A DNA stretch of 37,683 nucleotides from an uncultured Elusimicrobiales bacterium. Lineage in GTDB: Bacteria > Elusimicrobiota > Elusimicrobia > Elusimicrobiales > Elusimicrobiaceae. Positions 8,613 through 17,091 of the stretch are shown in pieces (position 1 is the stretch's first letter; each line of letters begins with the position of its first letter). Under the pieces are notes generated by a model that made no database searches, was not told the DNA's origin, and was given only the letters and a program-made list of their open reading frames with translations. The position numbers and the translations under genes were made by a program. The DNA is taken from assembly GCA_944324685.1 (NCBI GenBank), contig CALUXG010000010.1, forward strand, positions 1-37,683, read 5' to 3'.

Positions 8613-9298
8613 TTATTTTTTACCTCATCGCTTATTTTATGTCCGTCGCGAAATGTAATCAAACGTCCAGCGTATTCGGCAATGTCGGGTTCGTGCGTAA
8701 TCAAGATAATGGTCTTGCCCATTTCTTTATTCAGTCGGGTAAATAAATCCATGACTTCCACACTCATTTTCGTGTCCAAATTACCCGTAGGCTCATCGGC
8801 AAAAATAATGGGAGCGTCGCACACCAGACTGCGCGCAATGGCCACACGTTGTTGCTGCCCTCCGGAAAGCTGGTTAGGCATGTGGTAGGCACGTGATTCA
8901 AGGCCCACGGCTTTTAAGGCTTCCATGGCTTTTTCTTTTCGTAAATGCGAAGGCGTATGATTATATACCATGGGCAGTTCTACATTTTCCAAAGCGGTGG
9001 TGCGGCTGATCAAATTAAACCCTTGAAATACAAAACCAATCTTTCGGTTGCGTACGCCGGCCAATTTGGATAAATTTGTAGAAGTAACGTCAATGCCGTC
9101 CAAAATATATTTGCCTTTGGTCGGTTTGTCCAAACAGCCTAAAATATTCATGAACGTGGATTTGCCACTGCCCGAAGGTCCCATAACCGCTACAAATTCG
9201 CCGCGTTCTATGGACACGCTCACCCCTTGCAGCGCGTGTACTTCCACATCGCCCACGACGTAGGTTTTGTATAAATCCGTGGTTTCAATCAGGCTCAT
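8609..9298 (-). CDS. MacB-type ABC transporter ATP-binding protein
   Basis: A 229-residue ATPase of the LolD/MacB group. Walker A is GPSGSGKST near residue 42, the Q-loop is in FVFQGFNLI, the signature is LSGGQQQRVAIARSL and Walker B is IIFADEPTGNLD, followed by the H-loop (LITHEPD). The ATG at 9298 shares one base with the TAA of the adaptor gene (TAATG), and its own TGA overlaps the permease ATG, so the three genes are tightly coupled. An in-frame upstream extension to 9487 lies inside the adaptor gene and is not credible. It powers the permease encoded next to it. Confidence 0.95.
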   Translation of the reverse strand: MSLIETTDLYKTYVVGDVEVHALQGVSVSIERGEFVAVMGPSGSGKSTFMNILGCLDKPTKGKYILDGIDVTSTNLSKLAGVRNRKIGFVFQGFNLISRTTALENVELPMVYNHTPSHLRKEKAMEALKAVGLESRAYHMPNQLSGGQQQRVAIARSLVCDAPIIFADEPTGNLDTKMSVEVMDLFTRLNKEMGKTIILITHEPDIAEYAGRLITFRDGHKISDEVKNK

Positions 9299-10545
9299 TA
9301 TCTTCTCCGCCCGGGGCCGCGCGGCCGCGTTTGCGTAAATAAAGACGACACTTGTCCTCTTTCCGCCACAATTACCTGCTCCCCTTCTTTCAAATCTCCT
9401 TGGGTAATTTCCGTTACATTTTCGGAAATAATCCCCAGCGTTACATCCACGCGCTTCGGCTCTGCCTCGGGAGAAAACAACACCCACACGCCCGTTTTAT
9501 CGTATTTTTGTTTATTGAAAGACGGCGCAAAGCGCAAAGCCTCGTTGGGAATCAAAAGCACGTCTTTTTTATCCATGGCGGTAATAACAATGGTGGCCGT
9601 CATGCCGGGTTTGAATTTTCCATCCGTATTATCCACGTCTATAATGACCGTGTAGGTGGAAGAATTGGAGGAGGCGGAGGCACTGCTGCTGGAAGCCGAT
9701 GAGGTATAATTCGTACGTACTTGGCGGACCACGCCCTCAAATTTTTCATCGGGATATCCATCCAGCGTAAAATGCGCTTTCTGGCCCTCTTTAATTTTTA
9801 TTACGTCCGCTTCGGATATTTTGGCTTCAATTTGCATTTTGGTCAAATCTTCCGCAAGCGTAAACATTTCCGGAGTGGAATAGCCGGCCGTCAAAGATTG
9901 TCCTTCGCTCACTTTTTTCGTCAGCACTATGCCGTCCACCGGTGAGACGATGCGCGTATTGTCCAAATCTTTCTTGGCGCTGTCCAAACTGGCCTGAGCT
10001 TGAATGACGCGCGCTTCGGCGGAATTTAACGAACTTTTGGCGTTGACAAAAGCCAGCTCATATTGTTCCAAATCCGTCTTGGCCACATATTCCTTGTCAT
10101 ACAAAGACTGATAACGTTTCAGGTTAATTTGCGCGAGATTGTAGGTCATTTTTGCCGATTCCAAATCCTCTTTGGCAGACGAGAGACTGGCCAAGGCTTG
10201 TTCGTAATTGGCTTGAATTTGCGTGGGATCGATAATAGCCATCAGATCGCCTTTTTTGACGGGAGTATTGTAATCTACGTAAATTTCCAGAATTTCTCCG
10301 GACACCAACGCCCCCACTTCGGTCGTATTGACAGGAGCCAAGGGACCGGATGCTTCCACCTCGTCTACAATATCACCTTTTTTAACTGGCCGCGTGGTAT
10401 AAAGAGGCCCTTGATCAACCGGTGCGAACATTTTCCACACGCCAAAAGCCGCACCGCCCAAAATCAGCAAAAGCAGGATTTTTTTGAATTTGGACAAACC
10501 CCAAAACCAACGCCACAAACGGGAAAAAATATTTTTCTTTTTCAT
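9298..10545 (-). CDS. MacA-like periplasmic adaptor (HlyD/RND-MFP family)
   Basis: A 415-residue adaptor with an N-terminal membrane anchor (about 22-37), a lipoyl half-motif (near 75-105), a coiled-coil hairpin (about 110-200), the second lipoyl half (SPVDGIVLTKKVSEG, 201-215) and beta-barrel and membrane-proximal parts. It would bridge the inner-membrane MacB-type transporter to the TolC-like channel. An odd feature is a nearly pure Ser/Ala stretch at 281-298 inside the beta-barrel region, probably a flexible loop. The ATG lies two bases after the stop of the TolC-like gene. The C-terminus is basic (RPRGPGRRR). Confidence 0.93.
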   Translation of the reverse strand: MKKKNIFSRLWRWFWGLSKFKKILLLLILGGAAFGVWKMFAPVDQGPLYTTRPVKKGDIVDEVEASGPLAPVNTTEVGALVSGEILEIYVDYNTPVKKGDLMAIIDPTQIQANYEQALASLSSAKEDLESAKMTYNLAQINLKRYQSLYDKEYVAKTDLEQYELAFVNAKSSLNSAEARVIQAQASLDSAKKDLDNTRIVSPVDGIVLTKKVSEGQSLTAGYSTPEMFTLAEDLTKMQIEAKISEADVIKIKEGQKAHFTLDGYPDEKFEGVVRQVRTNYTSSASSSSASASSNSSTYTVIIDVDNTDGKFKPGMTATIVITAMDKKDVLLIPNEALRFAPSFNKQKYDKTGVWVLFSPEAEPKRVDVTLGIISENVTEITQGDLKEGEQVIVAERGQVSSLFTQTRPRGPGRRR

Positions 10546-10547
10546 AA

Positions 10548-12005
10548 TTATCTCATACCCATTGCTTGTTTAAGTTGTGCCAACGCCACGGCATAATCAT
10601 AGCGGGCGGTCAGCAAATTAAGTTCTGAATCCGTATAAGCCACTTCGGCATCTTTAAGCGCAATCATGTCATCTATTCCTTCATTATAACGGCCTTGCGC
10701 CAATTCTAAATTTTCTTTTGCACGTTCCACCGTGGAAGCAGCCACGGGAATACTCTCCGCCGCTTCATTCAGCGCAATAAACGCATTCTGTACTTCCATA
10801 AACACATCATTGGCCAAACTGCGGTCGCTGTTTTGCGCCGAAGTCAAATTAATACGCGCCTGCTTGACCCCGTTATATACGCGCAAAGCGCTGAATATGG
10901 GAATTTCCACGCCGGCATATAAACGCGTTTGGTCATTGTCCATGCGGAACTCATCGCCGCTTTTGCTAAAAGAAGCCCCCAGCGTAAACGTCGGCCAATA
11001 CGCGGCCTTGGCTTGATTTAAGGCTATTTCGCTGATTTGCAAAGACGTCTTGGAAGAACGCACGTCGGGCCGGTTGGCATACGCCTGCGCCAGCGCTTCT
11101 TCAAAAGTCAGCGTAAACGATTCCGTTTCAATGGAGTCGTCCAAAATCAGCGGTTTATCGCGCGTAACGCCCATGACATTGGCTAAAGAAGCCGTCTGGG
11201 TTTTAACTAAATTTTTAGCGCGGATAAGGCTGAGCGTTTCATTGTTCAAATTCACTTCCGCCGTCGTTACATCCACTTTTGGGCGAAGCCCCTCATCATA
11301 AAAAGCTTTCGTACGGTCGTATTGTTCCTGATACAGGTCGCGCGACTGCGTGCGTATGGCTACCGCACGCTGCGCCGACAATAAAGCGTAATAGGCGTTT
11401 TTGACGCTGGCTATAACAGCGTTCTCCGTATCGCACAAATTCAAGCGAGCCTGCTGAAGCTGCAGCCTTTGCGTTTTAATATTGCGCACCATGTTCGTAA
11501 TGCCGGAAATGGACAAACCGGCGTCAATGGAAGCCGAACCGTTGCCGTGATCCGTACGCGCGGCGGGGGAAATTTTGGAATTGGTATATTCCTGCTGCGC
11601 CGACAAAGAAACCGTCGGCAAAAACGCCGCCTTGGCATTAGAAAGCGTAATGGCTGCCGATTCCACCGCCAAACGGGCGCTGACGACACGCGGGCTGTTG
11701 GCCAAAGCAATACGCACGCAATCGTGTACGCTCAGTTTTTCATCCAAAGAAGGCAAAGGTTCATTTGGATCGGGCAATTGGGCCAAAGCCGCCGCCGCTT
11801 CGGCGCGGGCCTGCTCCAGCAAAGGAGCTTCTTGGCTTTTGTCCACGGAAACATTTTCTTCTTGGCCTCCGGCCGCAGCGGCAGGCGACAATACGGCTTG
11901 CTTATCTGCCGAAGCGGAAGAAAGCGCGGCGTCTTCAGGCTGCGGCATCTGCCCCCAAGAACAGACGGCCGTCAGAAAAATAATGGCTAAAAAGTTTTTT
12001 TTCAT
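10548..12005 (-). CDS. TolC-family outer-membrane efflux channel
   Basis: A 485-residue protein with a signal peptide (MKKNFLAIIFLTAVCSWGQ) and two repeated OEP units of long amphipathic helices, each with the N-P/AxxxSA...A(A)xxAxLPxxxL pattern (ANSPRVVSARL and ANRPDVRSSKT start the two halves). It is the first gene of the efflux operon and supplies the outer-membrane exit duct. The region after the signal peptide (about 20-85) is an Ala/Glu-rich low-complexity segment before the first helix. I chose the ATG at 12005; a TTG two codons upstream is also in frame. No Shine-Dalgarno is visible; instead TATAAT lies seven bases before the ATG (12013-12018), and an extended -10 lies further up (12047-12055). 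Confidence 0.93.
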   Translation of the reverse strand: MKKNFLAIIFLTAVCSWGQMPQPEDAALSSASADKQAVLSPAAAAGGQEENVSVDKSQEAPLLEQARAEAAAALAQLPDPNEPLPSLDEKLSVHDCVRIALANSPRVVSARLAVESAAITLSNAKAAFLPTVSLSAQQEYTNSKISPAARTDHGNGSASIDAGLSISGITNMVRNIKTQRLQLQQARLNLCDTENAVIASVKNAYYALLSAQRAVAIRTQSRDLYQEQYDRTKAFYDEGLRPKVDVTTAEVNLNNETLSLIRAKNLVKTQTASLANVMGVTRDKPLILDDSIETESFTLTFEEALAQAYANRPDVRSSKTSLQISEIALNQAKAAYWPTFTLGASFSKSGDEFRMDNDQTRLYAGVEIPIFSALRVYNGVKQARINLTSAQNSDRSLANDVFMEVQNAFIALNEAAESIPVAASTVERAKENLELAQGRYNEGIDDMIALKDAEVAYTDSELNLLTARYDYAVALAQLKQAMGMR

Positions 12006-12012
12006 TTTCAAT

Positions 12013-12055
12013 ATTATATAAATAAAATAACTTTCTTCGTATTTTTAATATACCA
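12013..12055 (-). promoter_or_regulatory. Candidate promoter(s) of the efflux operon
   Basis: Two -10 candidates are present on the minus strand. One is TGGTATATT (12055-12047), an extended -10 that would give a leader of about 35 bases. The other is TATAAT (12018-12013), which would place the transcription start at or next to the ATG. No convincing -35 was found for either. Confidence 0.4.
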
Positions 12056-12134
12056 TTGTAAACAGAACACGCGACTCGGTTTTTTTATTGCATTTTTTGC
12101 GTAAAAGGAGTAAACGCAAGCCATTCGTATTATA

Positions 12135-12140
12135 TATAAT
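12135..12140 (+). promoter_or_regulatory. -10 box immediately upstream of the DMT-family gene
   Basis: A perfect TATAAT lies six bases before the ATG at 12147. Transcription from it would start at about the first base of the coding region. No good -35 is seen. Confidence 0.4.
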
Positions 12141-12146
12141 AAAGGT

Positions 12147-12479
12147 ATGTGGAAACCTATCGTATTATTGCTTTGTTCCAATTTATTTATGACGGCGGCA
12201 TGGTATGGCCACTTAAAATTCAAAAGCACAGCCATATGGACCGTCATTGTAGTCAGCTGGTGCATTGCCTTTTTTGAATACTGTCTGCAAGTGCCGGCCA
12301 ACCGTATGGGCAGCGGATATTTTACGGTAACACAGCTGAAAGTTATGCAGGAAGTCATTACGCTGGCGGTATTTGCCATTTTTTCCATGTTCTATTTTCA
12401 CGAACATTTCCGCTGGAACCATTTGGCGGCATTTTGCCTATTGGTAGGAGCGGTTTTTTTAACTTTCAAACAATGGTAG
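12147..12479 (+). CDS. DUF486 / DMT-superfamily small membrane protein
   Basis: A 110-residue protein with four membrane helices, matching the DUF486 family in length and in the pattern LCSNLFMTAAWYGHLKFK near the start and CLQVPANRMGSG and QEVITLAVF in the middle. The family belongs to the drug/metabolite transporter superfamily and probably works as a dimer, as other four-helix members do; its substrate is not known. The start is the one expected for the family. It is divergent from the efflux operon and is followed seven bases later by the deaminase gene, so the two are probably one operon. Confidence 0.88.
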   Translation: MWKPIVLLLCSNLFMTAAWYGHLKFKSTAIWTVIVVSWCIAFFEYCLQVPANRMGSGYFTVTQLKVMQEVITLAVFAIFSMFYFHEHFRWNHLAAFCLLVGAVFLTFKQW

Positions 12480-12486
12480 GGGCCTT

Positions 12487-12993
12487 ATGAAAAACAAACA
12501 CAAACTTTTCACCCAAATGGCGGAGTTGGTGGCGGGGCAGTCCACCTGCTGCCGTATGCAAGTGGGCGCCGTATTGGTCAAAGACAGCCGCGTAATCAGC
12601 ATAGGCTTTAACGGCGCGCCGTCCGGACAGGAACACTGTGAAGATCATTTTGCCCAACTCTACGAAACGGCCTTCAAAAACCAATTTCCCACCTATGAAG
12701 AATTCCGCGCCAGCCGTACCTTTTATGATGCCCACGGCAAATGGTCCATTGAAAACGAACTGCACGCAGAGCAAAACGCCATACTGTTTGCAGCCAAAAA
12801 CGGCATTGCCACTTCGGGCAGTACCTTGTACGTTACCTATTCCCCATGCGTGCATTGCGCCAAAGTCATTATTACGGCGGGTATCGTACGGGTGTTTTTC
12901 AAAAACTTGTATGACCGCAGTCAGGACGGCCTAATACTGCTCCATAAAAATGGTATAGAATGCCGCCAACTGACGGAACAAGAACTGGCGTAA
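12487..12993 (+). CDS. dCMP deaminase-like cytidine/deoxycytidylate deaminase family protein
   Basis: A 168-residue zinc enzyme of the cytidine deaminase superfamily. The catalytic HAE is at 93-95, and the zinc-binding PCVHC at 120-124. Between the first strand and HAE is an insert (about 50-90) with extra His and Cys (EHCEDH), as in dCMP deaminases (ComEB type), which bind a second zinc there. The likely reaction is dCMP to dUMP, feeding thymidylate synthesis; this substrate is inferred from the family. AGGGG lies five bases before the ATG. A strong hairpin follows the stop codon. Confidence 0.88.
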   Translation: MKNKHKLFTQMAELVAGQSTCCRMQVGAVLVKDSRVISIGFNGAPSGQEHCEDHFAQLYETAFKNQFPTYEEFRASRTFYDAHGKWSIENELHAEQNAILFAAKNGIATSGSTLYVTYSPCVHCAKVIITAGIVRVFFKNLYDRSQDGLILLHKNGIECRQLTEQELA

Positions 12994-13006
12994 ATATTTC
13001 CCGTGT

Positions 13007-13038
13007 CAAAGAACCCCGCCTTTCGGCGGGGTTCTTTG
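13007..13038. terminator. Bidirectional terminator between deaminase and PfkB genes
   Basis: A 14-base-pair stem (13007-13020 with 13025-13038) with GC-rich core and a four-base loop sits between two convergent genes. The lower part is CAAA/TTTG, giving short U-rich ends in both directions. Confidence 0.85.
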
Positions 13039-13051
13039 AGAAATAACAAAA

Positions 13052-13957
13052 CTAAATAATGCGCGCTTTTTGCAAGCAGTCCAGCACTTCATCGCTAAGC
13101 GGGGCCAAAGTATCCGGTTCGCAGCATACGCAGCAAGCGGCGCGGTTGGCTTCCTCATTCACCGTCTGCAAATCCACCCCGTTTAACAGCCCCAAACACA
13201 GCACCGCGCAAAAAGCTTCCCCGCAGCCGGAGCTGTTGGCAAACTGATCCGCATAAAAACCGCCGCATTCATAAATACGCCCCCGCTCAAAAAGTAAACT
13301 GCCTTCATCGGCGCGGGTCAGAGCCAAACAACGCAACGATTCATAGCGCTCCAACAAAGTTTTTGCCACATATTCTGCGTTTGCACCGCTTATACCCAGC
13401 CAGCGTGCGACGACGGGTAATTCCGAAAGCGTAATTTTCGCCGCGGTAGCATGACGAAAAGATTCGTCCAACACTTCGGAAGAATAATAAGGATAACGCA
13501 AATGCAAATCCAACAAACGTACGGCATTAGACGGCATGCGTTCCAAAAATTCATATATCACCTGCCGAGACTGCGCCCCGCGCTGCGCCAGCGTGCCGAA
13601 AATGACGCCGTCGGCCTTAGCCGCCAGCCTAGACAATTCCTCATCCATATATAAATGATCCCACGCTACGTCTTCCAAAAAATGATAGCAGGCTCTGCCG
13701 TTTTCATCATAATGTACACGGGCTTCTCCAGTAGACATGCCTACGCATCGGCGCACATATTCCACCGCCAAATGCCGCTGCTGCAGCTCCCGCTGTACGC
13801 GGAGCCCATGCTTGTCCGCCCCTACTGCGGAAACCAGCCATCCCTGCGCGCCCATTTCGCCGCAATACCAAGCCGCGGCAGCCGGCGCACCGCCCAAACG
13901 CACTCCCATGGGCAGCAAGTCCAATAATACCTCTCCCAAAGCTACAATTTGCCACAT
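13052..13957 (-). CDS. PfkB-family sugar kinase with altered catalytic motif
   Basis: A 301-residue ribokinase/fructokinase-like protein. The N-terminal motif GEVLLDLLP and the di-Gly motif GGAPAAAAW match the family, and the length is usual. The second signature, normally DTxGAGDAF, reads NSSGCGEAF at 241-249; the codon for residue 247 is GAA (13219-13217), so the catalytic Asp is replaced by Glu. Other motifs are also drifted: LDLHLR replaces the usual D-x-N-x-R, and LTRADEGS replaces the nucleotide-site LTxGxxG. The fold is clear, but activity and substrate are uncertain. It could be a divergent carbohydrate kinase or a non-catalytic family member. The ATG at 13957 has no good ribosome binding site. 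It is divergent from the TPR gene. Confidence 0.88.
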   Translation of the reverse strand: MWQIVALGEVLLDLLPMGVRLGGAPAAAAWYCGEMGAQGWLVSAVGADKHGLRVQRELQQRHLAVEYVRRCVGMSTGEARVHYDENGRACYHFLEDVAWDHLYMDEELSRLAAKADGVIFGTLAQRGAQSRQVIYEFLERMPSNAVRLLDLHLRYPYYSSEVLDESFRHATAAKITLSELPVVARWLGISGANAEYVAKTLLERYESLRCLALTRADEGSLLFERGRIYECGGFYADQFANSSGCGEAFCAVLCLGLLNGVDLQTVNEEANRAACCVCCEPDTLAPLSDEVLDCLQKARII

Positions 13958-14005
13958 ATCAATAATTCTTTTTATCCCCTTAAATATTTAACCGATAAAC
14001 GGCAA

Positions 14006-14035
14006 TTTACAAAAGCCGGATTTTTTTACTATAAT
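14006..14035 (+). promoter_or_regulatory. Promoter of the TPR gene
   Basis: TTTACA (14006-14011), an 18-base spacer and a perfect TATAAT (14030-14035). The ATG at 14042 is six bases past the -10, so the transcript would have no leader or only a very short one. Confidence 0.6.
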
Positions 14036-14041
14036 AATATT

Positions 14042-14689
14042 ATGCAAAATACAAACACAAACCAAGAGTCCTTATCTTTAATTATTTCCAAAACCATAGA
14101 CGCATGCAAAGCCCACAAAAAACCCTTGCTTTTGACGCTTATAGCCGTCATACTGCTGGCGGGGGGAACGGCTTGGTATGCCTCCCATAGAGAAAAAACC
14201 TTGCAGAATTCATGGGCTATGCTTTACGATGCCCAGCTGACGCTGCTGTCTCAAGGGCAGCAGGCCGGTTTTGCCGCATTGGAAAACCTAAATGCAGCAT
14301 ACCCCAATACGGACGCTGCCTACTATGGTAAACTTATGCAGGCGGATTTGCTGTTTACAGATGAAAACTACGCCCAGTCGGTAGACGTATACCAAAGCTT
14401 GCTTACGGCCAAAAACCCTCATATACGCGCTATTGCCGCCGTATCTTTAGGAAACGCCCAACAAGCCGTACAGGATTATGCGGCGTCCATAGCCACGCTG
14501 CAAAATTTTATCAAAGAAAATCCTGCCAGTTTTGCACTGCCTCAGGCTTATTTTTCGCTGGCGTTAAGTCAAGAGCTCTCCGGAGACAAAAACGCCGCTT
14601 TGGAAACTTATCAACGCCTGCTGGAAGATTACACGCAAACTTACTTCGGCGTATTCGCCAAAGATAAAATCAATGAACTGAGTAAATAG
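14042..14689 (+). CDS. Membrane-anchored TPR protein (YfgM/TPR_21-like)
   Basis: A 215-residue protein with a short cytoplasmic start, one membrane helix (about 27-46, PLLLTLIAVILLAGGTAWYA) and a soluble domain of tetratricopeptide-like helices (about 55-213), with pairs such as ALENLNAAYPNTDAAYYGKL and AYFSLALSQELSGDKNAALE. The layout, one N-terminal anchor followed by TPR, is that of YfgM/TPR_21 proteins, which hold periplasmic chaperone contacts near the Sec translocon; that role here is inference. The start is chosen at the ATG behind the TATAAT box; an in-frame upstream extension into 13949 overlaps the kinase start and is not supported. Confidence 0.82.
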   Translation: MQNTNTNQESLSLIISKTIDACKAHKKPLLLTLIAVILLAGGTAWYASHREKTLQNSWAMLYDAQLTLLSQGQQAGFAALENLNAAYPNTDAAYYGKLMQADLLFTDENYAQSVDVYQSLLTAKNPHIRAIAAVSLGNAQQAVQDYAASIATLQNFIKENPASFALPQAYFSLALSQELSGDKNAALETYQRLLEDYTQTYFGVFAKDKINELSK

Positions 14690-14694
14690 TTTTT

Positions 14695-14730
14695 ATCCCT
14701 TTCCTCAAAAACGGAAAGGGATAATTATTT
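14695..14730 (+). terminator. Terminator after the TPR gene
   Basis: A ten-base-pair stem, ATCCCTTTCC/GGAAAGGGAT (14695-14704 with 14713-14722), has an eight-base loop and is followed by a U-rich end (AATTATTT). It lies between the TPR stop and the FadL-type gene and could partly separate their expression. Confidence 0.7.
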
Positions 14731-14761
14731 ATAAGGAATATCACATAAACAAGGAATTCCC

Positions 14762-16006
14762 ATGCAAAAAACATTAAAGACGCTTGCCGTAGTGTTGTTG
14801 CCTTTACTGTTCTGCGCCGACGTACAGGGCGCGGGATTTGCGCTGTATGAATACAGCGCCCGCACCACCGCCATGGGCGGTGCGACCATGACCAACGGGG
14901 CCGAACCAGCTTCTTTGGCCACCAACCCCGCTTTGATTACCGAACTGGAAGGAACGCAGGCCCAAATCGGTATGGCGATTGTTACCGCCGACGCCACAAC
15001 GACGGTGGCCAATCAGTCCCGCTCTCTTAAAAATGACGTTTGGTATTTGCCTAACTTTTACATTACGCACAAATGGAGCGATCAGGTATCTTTTGGTTTA
15101 GGCGGTTTTTCCCGTTATGGTTTGGGAGGGGAATATGAAGACCCCGTAAATTCATGGATAGGCAGCAATTTGGCCTATAAAGTAAAACTGGAAACCTTCT
15201 CTTTTACGCCGACCATCGCCGTCAAAGCCAATGATGAATTGTCCGTGGCTATGGGCTTGGAAGCCATGGTCATCGGCTTTACGCAGAATTCTTTCTTTAA
15301 TTTGGGAGCCCAACCGGGTCCTTATGAAATCAGCGGAAGCGGCGTAAGCTGGGGGGGAAATTTCTCTTTGGTTTACAAGCCCCTGTGGGCCGAAAAATGG
15401 GCCTTTGGCGCAATGTACCGCTCCAAAGTAAAACAAAACTTAAACGGCCGCATTGATGCCGGAAACAATCAGTACACCAACTTGAACATTAAAAGCGGCG
15501 ATGCGGAAGGCTCCATCTCTCTGCCGGACAGCATTTCCGCCGGTATCTCTTTCCGACCGACGGATAAATGGGTATTGGAAGCCGGTATTGTGGGCACTTT
15601 CTGGAGCGCCTACGACCAAATCTTAATCCAGTATAAAGACAACAGCAACAACCCCTTTGTATATAACAACAAAAATTACAAAGACGTCTACCGCATTAAT
15701 TTCGGCACGCAATACCAGCTCAACCAAAACTGGGCTTTGCGGGCGGGATATGTGTTTGACAAATCCCCCATCAACCGCCATGAAATGGACACGCTGGTGC
15801 CGGTGGACGACCGCCATATTGCCAGTGTGGGCGTGGGCTATGCGCAGGATAATTGGACGTTGGACTTTGCCTATGCGCACGTATTCGGCAAAGACTTAAG
15901 TGGCATTTCCAGTCAGATGAGCAAAGCCACGGGTATGCCTGTTTCCATCAAATACACCGACGGAAAGAGCGATATGTTTGCGCTGACCTTCGGATACAAA
16001 TTCTAA
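14762..16006 (+). CDS. OmpP1/FadL-family outer-membrane transport protein
   Basis: A 414-residue outer-membrane beta-barrel protein. A signal peptide (about 1-23, cut after VQG) is followed by AGFALYEYSARTTAMGGA, the typical FadL start in which the mature N-terminus plugs the barrel; SLATNPAL follows and is likewise conserved. The rest alternates short polar and aromatic strands, and the protein ends in F, the usual barrel C-terminal residue. FadL proteins take up long-chain fatty acids or other hydrophobic molecules; the ligand here is unknown. AAGGA lies six bases before the ATG. A strong terminator follows. Confidence 0.93.
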   Translation: MQKTLKTLAVVLLPLLFCADVQGAGFALYEYSARTTAMGGATMTNGAEPASLATNPALITELEGTQAQIGMAIVTADATTTVANQSRSLKNDVWYLPNFYITHKWSDQVSFGLGGFSRYGLGGEYEDPVNSWIGSNLAYKVKLETFSFTPTIAVKANDELSVAMGLEAMVIGFTQNSFFNLGAQPGPYEISGSGVSWGGNFSLVYKPLWAEKWAFGAMYRSKVKQNLNGRIDAGNNQYTNLNIKSGDAEGSISLPDSISAGISFRPTDKWVLEAGIVGTFWSAYDQILIQYKDNSNNPFVYNNKNYKDVYRINFGTQYQLNQNWALRAGYVFDKSPINRHEMDTLVPVDDRHIASVGVGYAQDNWTLDFAYAHVFGKDLSGISSQMSKATGMPVSIKYTDGKSDMFALTFGYKF

Positions 16007-16020
16007 AACAAACCCAAACG

Positions 16021-16048
16021 AAACCCCCGCCGAAAGGCGGGGGTTTTT
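16021..16048 (+). terminator. Terminator of the FadL-type gene
   Basis: An eleven-base-pair stem (16021-16031 with 16036-16046) with a GAAA loop, followed by T's ending at 16048. It lies between convergent genes and may also stop the mutY transcript. Confidence 0.9.
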
Positions 16049-16062
16049 ATGCGGTTTTGGCG

Positions 16063-17091
16063 CTAAATCCGCTCCAAAATTTTTTGCACCAGACGCGGCA
16101 AAGCATATTTCTTTACGTCTTTTTCCGCCACGCGGATAAAACCCTCAGGTGGACGGGCAGAAAGGGGAACCTTTACTGTATAAAACCACGCGTAAATAAT
16201 GCGGTGGGACAGTACGTGTTTAATGGGGCCGGCGTGCAGGCGGGGGGATTTACGGCTGAAATATTTACAGCAAAAAGCGGTTTTTTCAAGTTCTTTCTCC
16301 ATTAGAGGAGCAGTGCTTTCCAGAAGAGGAGGCTCATACAGTCCGCGCCAAATATCCCGCCCTTCACGGCGGTGCAGCCAAGTATAGACTCCTTGCCTTA
16401 CATATATATAGGAAAAGAAACGTTTGGACGGCGGAATTTTTGCCGCACGCACGGGAAACTGTTCCACCCGCCCAGTTTTATAGGCCGCACAACAACGACG
16501 AAAGGGACAAACGCCGCAATCCGGAGAGAACGGCACGCATTGCAGCGCTCCAAAGTCCATTATGGCCTGATTATAATCGTCGGGACGGTTTCTGTCCAAA
16601 AGTTTTTGCGCCAGCTCCGCCAACTGTTTTTTGCCTGCCGTGCCGTCCGCCGGCGTTTCTATGCCAAAAATCCGCGCCAACACGCGCTGCACATTGCCGT
16701 CCACTGCGGCATAGGGCATTTTGTAGGCAAAAGAACATATGGCCGCCGCCGTATAGTCTCCCACGCCTTTGAGTGCGCGCACCCCTTCATAAGTGGAGGG
16801 GAAAACCCCGTTCATGCTCTGCGCCGCTTCATGTAGATTGCGCGCACGGGTGTAATAGCCAAGACCTTCCCAGTATTTGAGCACCTCGTCCTGTGAGGCC
16901 GCGGCTAAAGACCGCACATCCGGAAAACGCCTGATAAAACGCAAAAAATAATTATATCCTTGGGCGACGCGGGTTTGCTGCAGGATGATTTCAGAAATCC
17001 ATATTTTATAGGGGTCTTGGGTATCCCGCCAAGGCAAATGGCGTTTATGCAAGCTGTACCAAGATAAAAGCGTGGCAGAAAAAGATTTCAT
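16063..17091 (-). CDS. mutY: A/G-specific adenine glycosylase MutY
   Basis: A 342-residue DNA repair enzyme that removes adenine mispaired with 8-oxoguanine. The catalytic Glu is E34 (SEIILQQTRV), the helix-hairpin-helix is ALKGVGDYTAAAI (106-118) and the catalytic Asp is D131 in VDGNVQRV. The four iron-sulfur ligands are C185, C192, C195 and C201 with the exact C-x6-C-x2-C-x5-C spacing. The C-terminal part (about 225-342) is the NUDIX-like 8-oxoG recognition domain with the conserved HVLSHR at about 285-290. Length is normal. No Shine-Dalgarno is seen before the ATG; TAAAAT lies six bases upstream. Confidence 0.97.
   Translation of the reverse strand: MKSFSATLLSWYSLHKRHLPWRDTQDPYKIWISEIILQQTRVAQGYNYFLRFIRRFPDVRSLAAASQDEVLKYWEGLGYYTRARNLHEAAQSMNGVFPSTYEGVRALKGVGDYTAAAICSFAYKMPYAAVDGNVQRVLARIFGIETPADGTAGKKQLAELAQKLLDRNRPDDYNQAIMDFGALQCVPFSPDCGVCPFRRCCAAYKTGRVEQFPVRAAKIPPSKRFFSYIYVRQGVYTWLHRREGRDIWRGLYEPPLLESTAPLMEKELEKTAFCCKYFSRKSPRLHAGPIKHVLSHRIIYAWFYTVKVPLSARPPEGFIRVAEKDVKKYALPRLVQKILERI

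Noticed and set aside
12487-12855. Minus-strand frame over the deaminase gene
   Set aside because: It is a shadow of the deaminase; only the plus-strand frame contains the zinc motifs.
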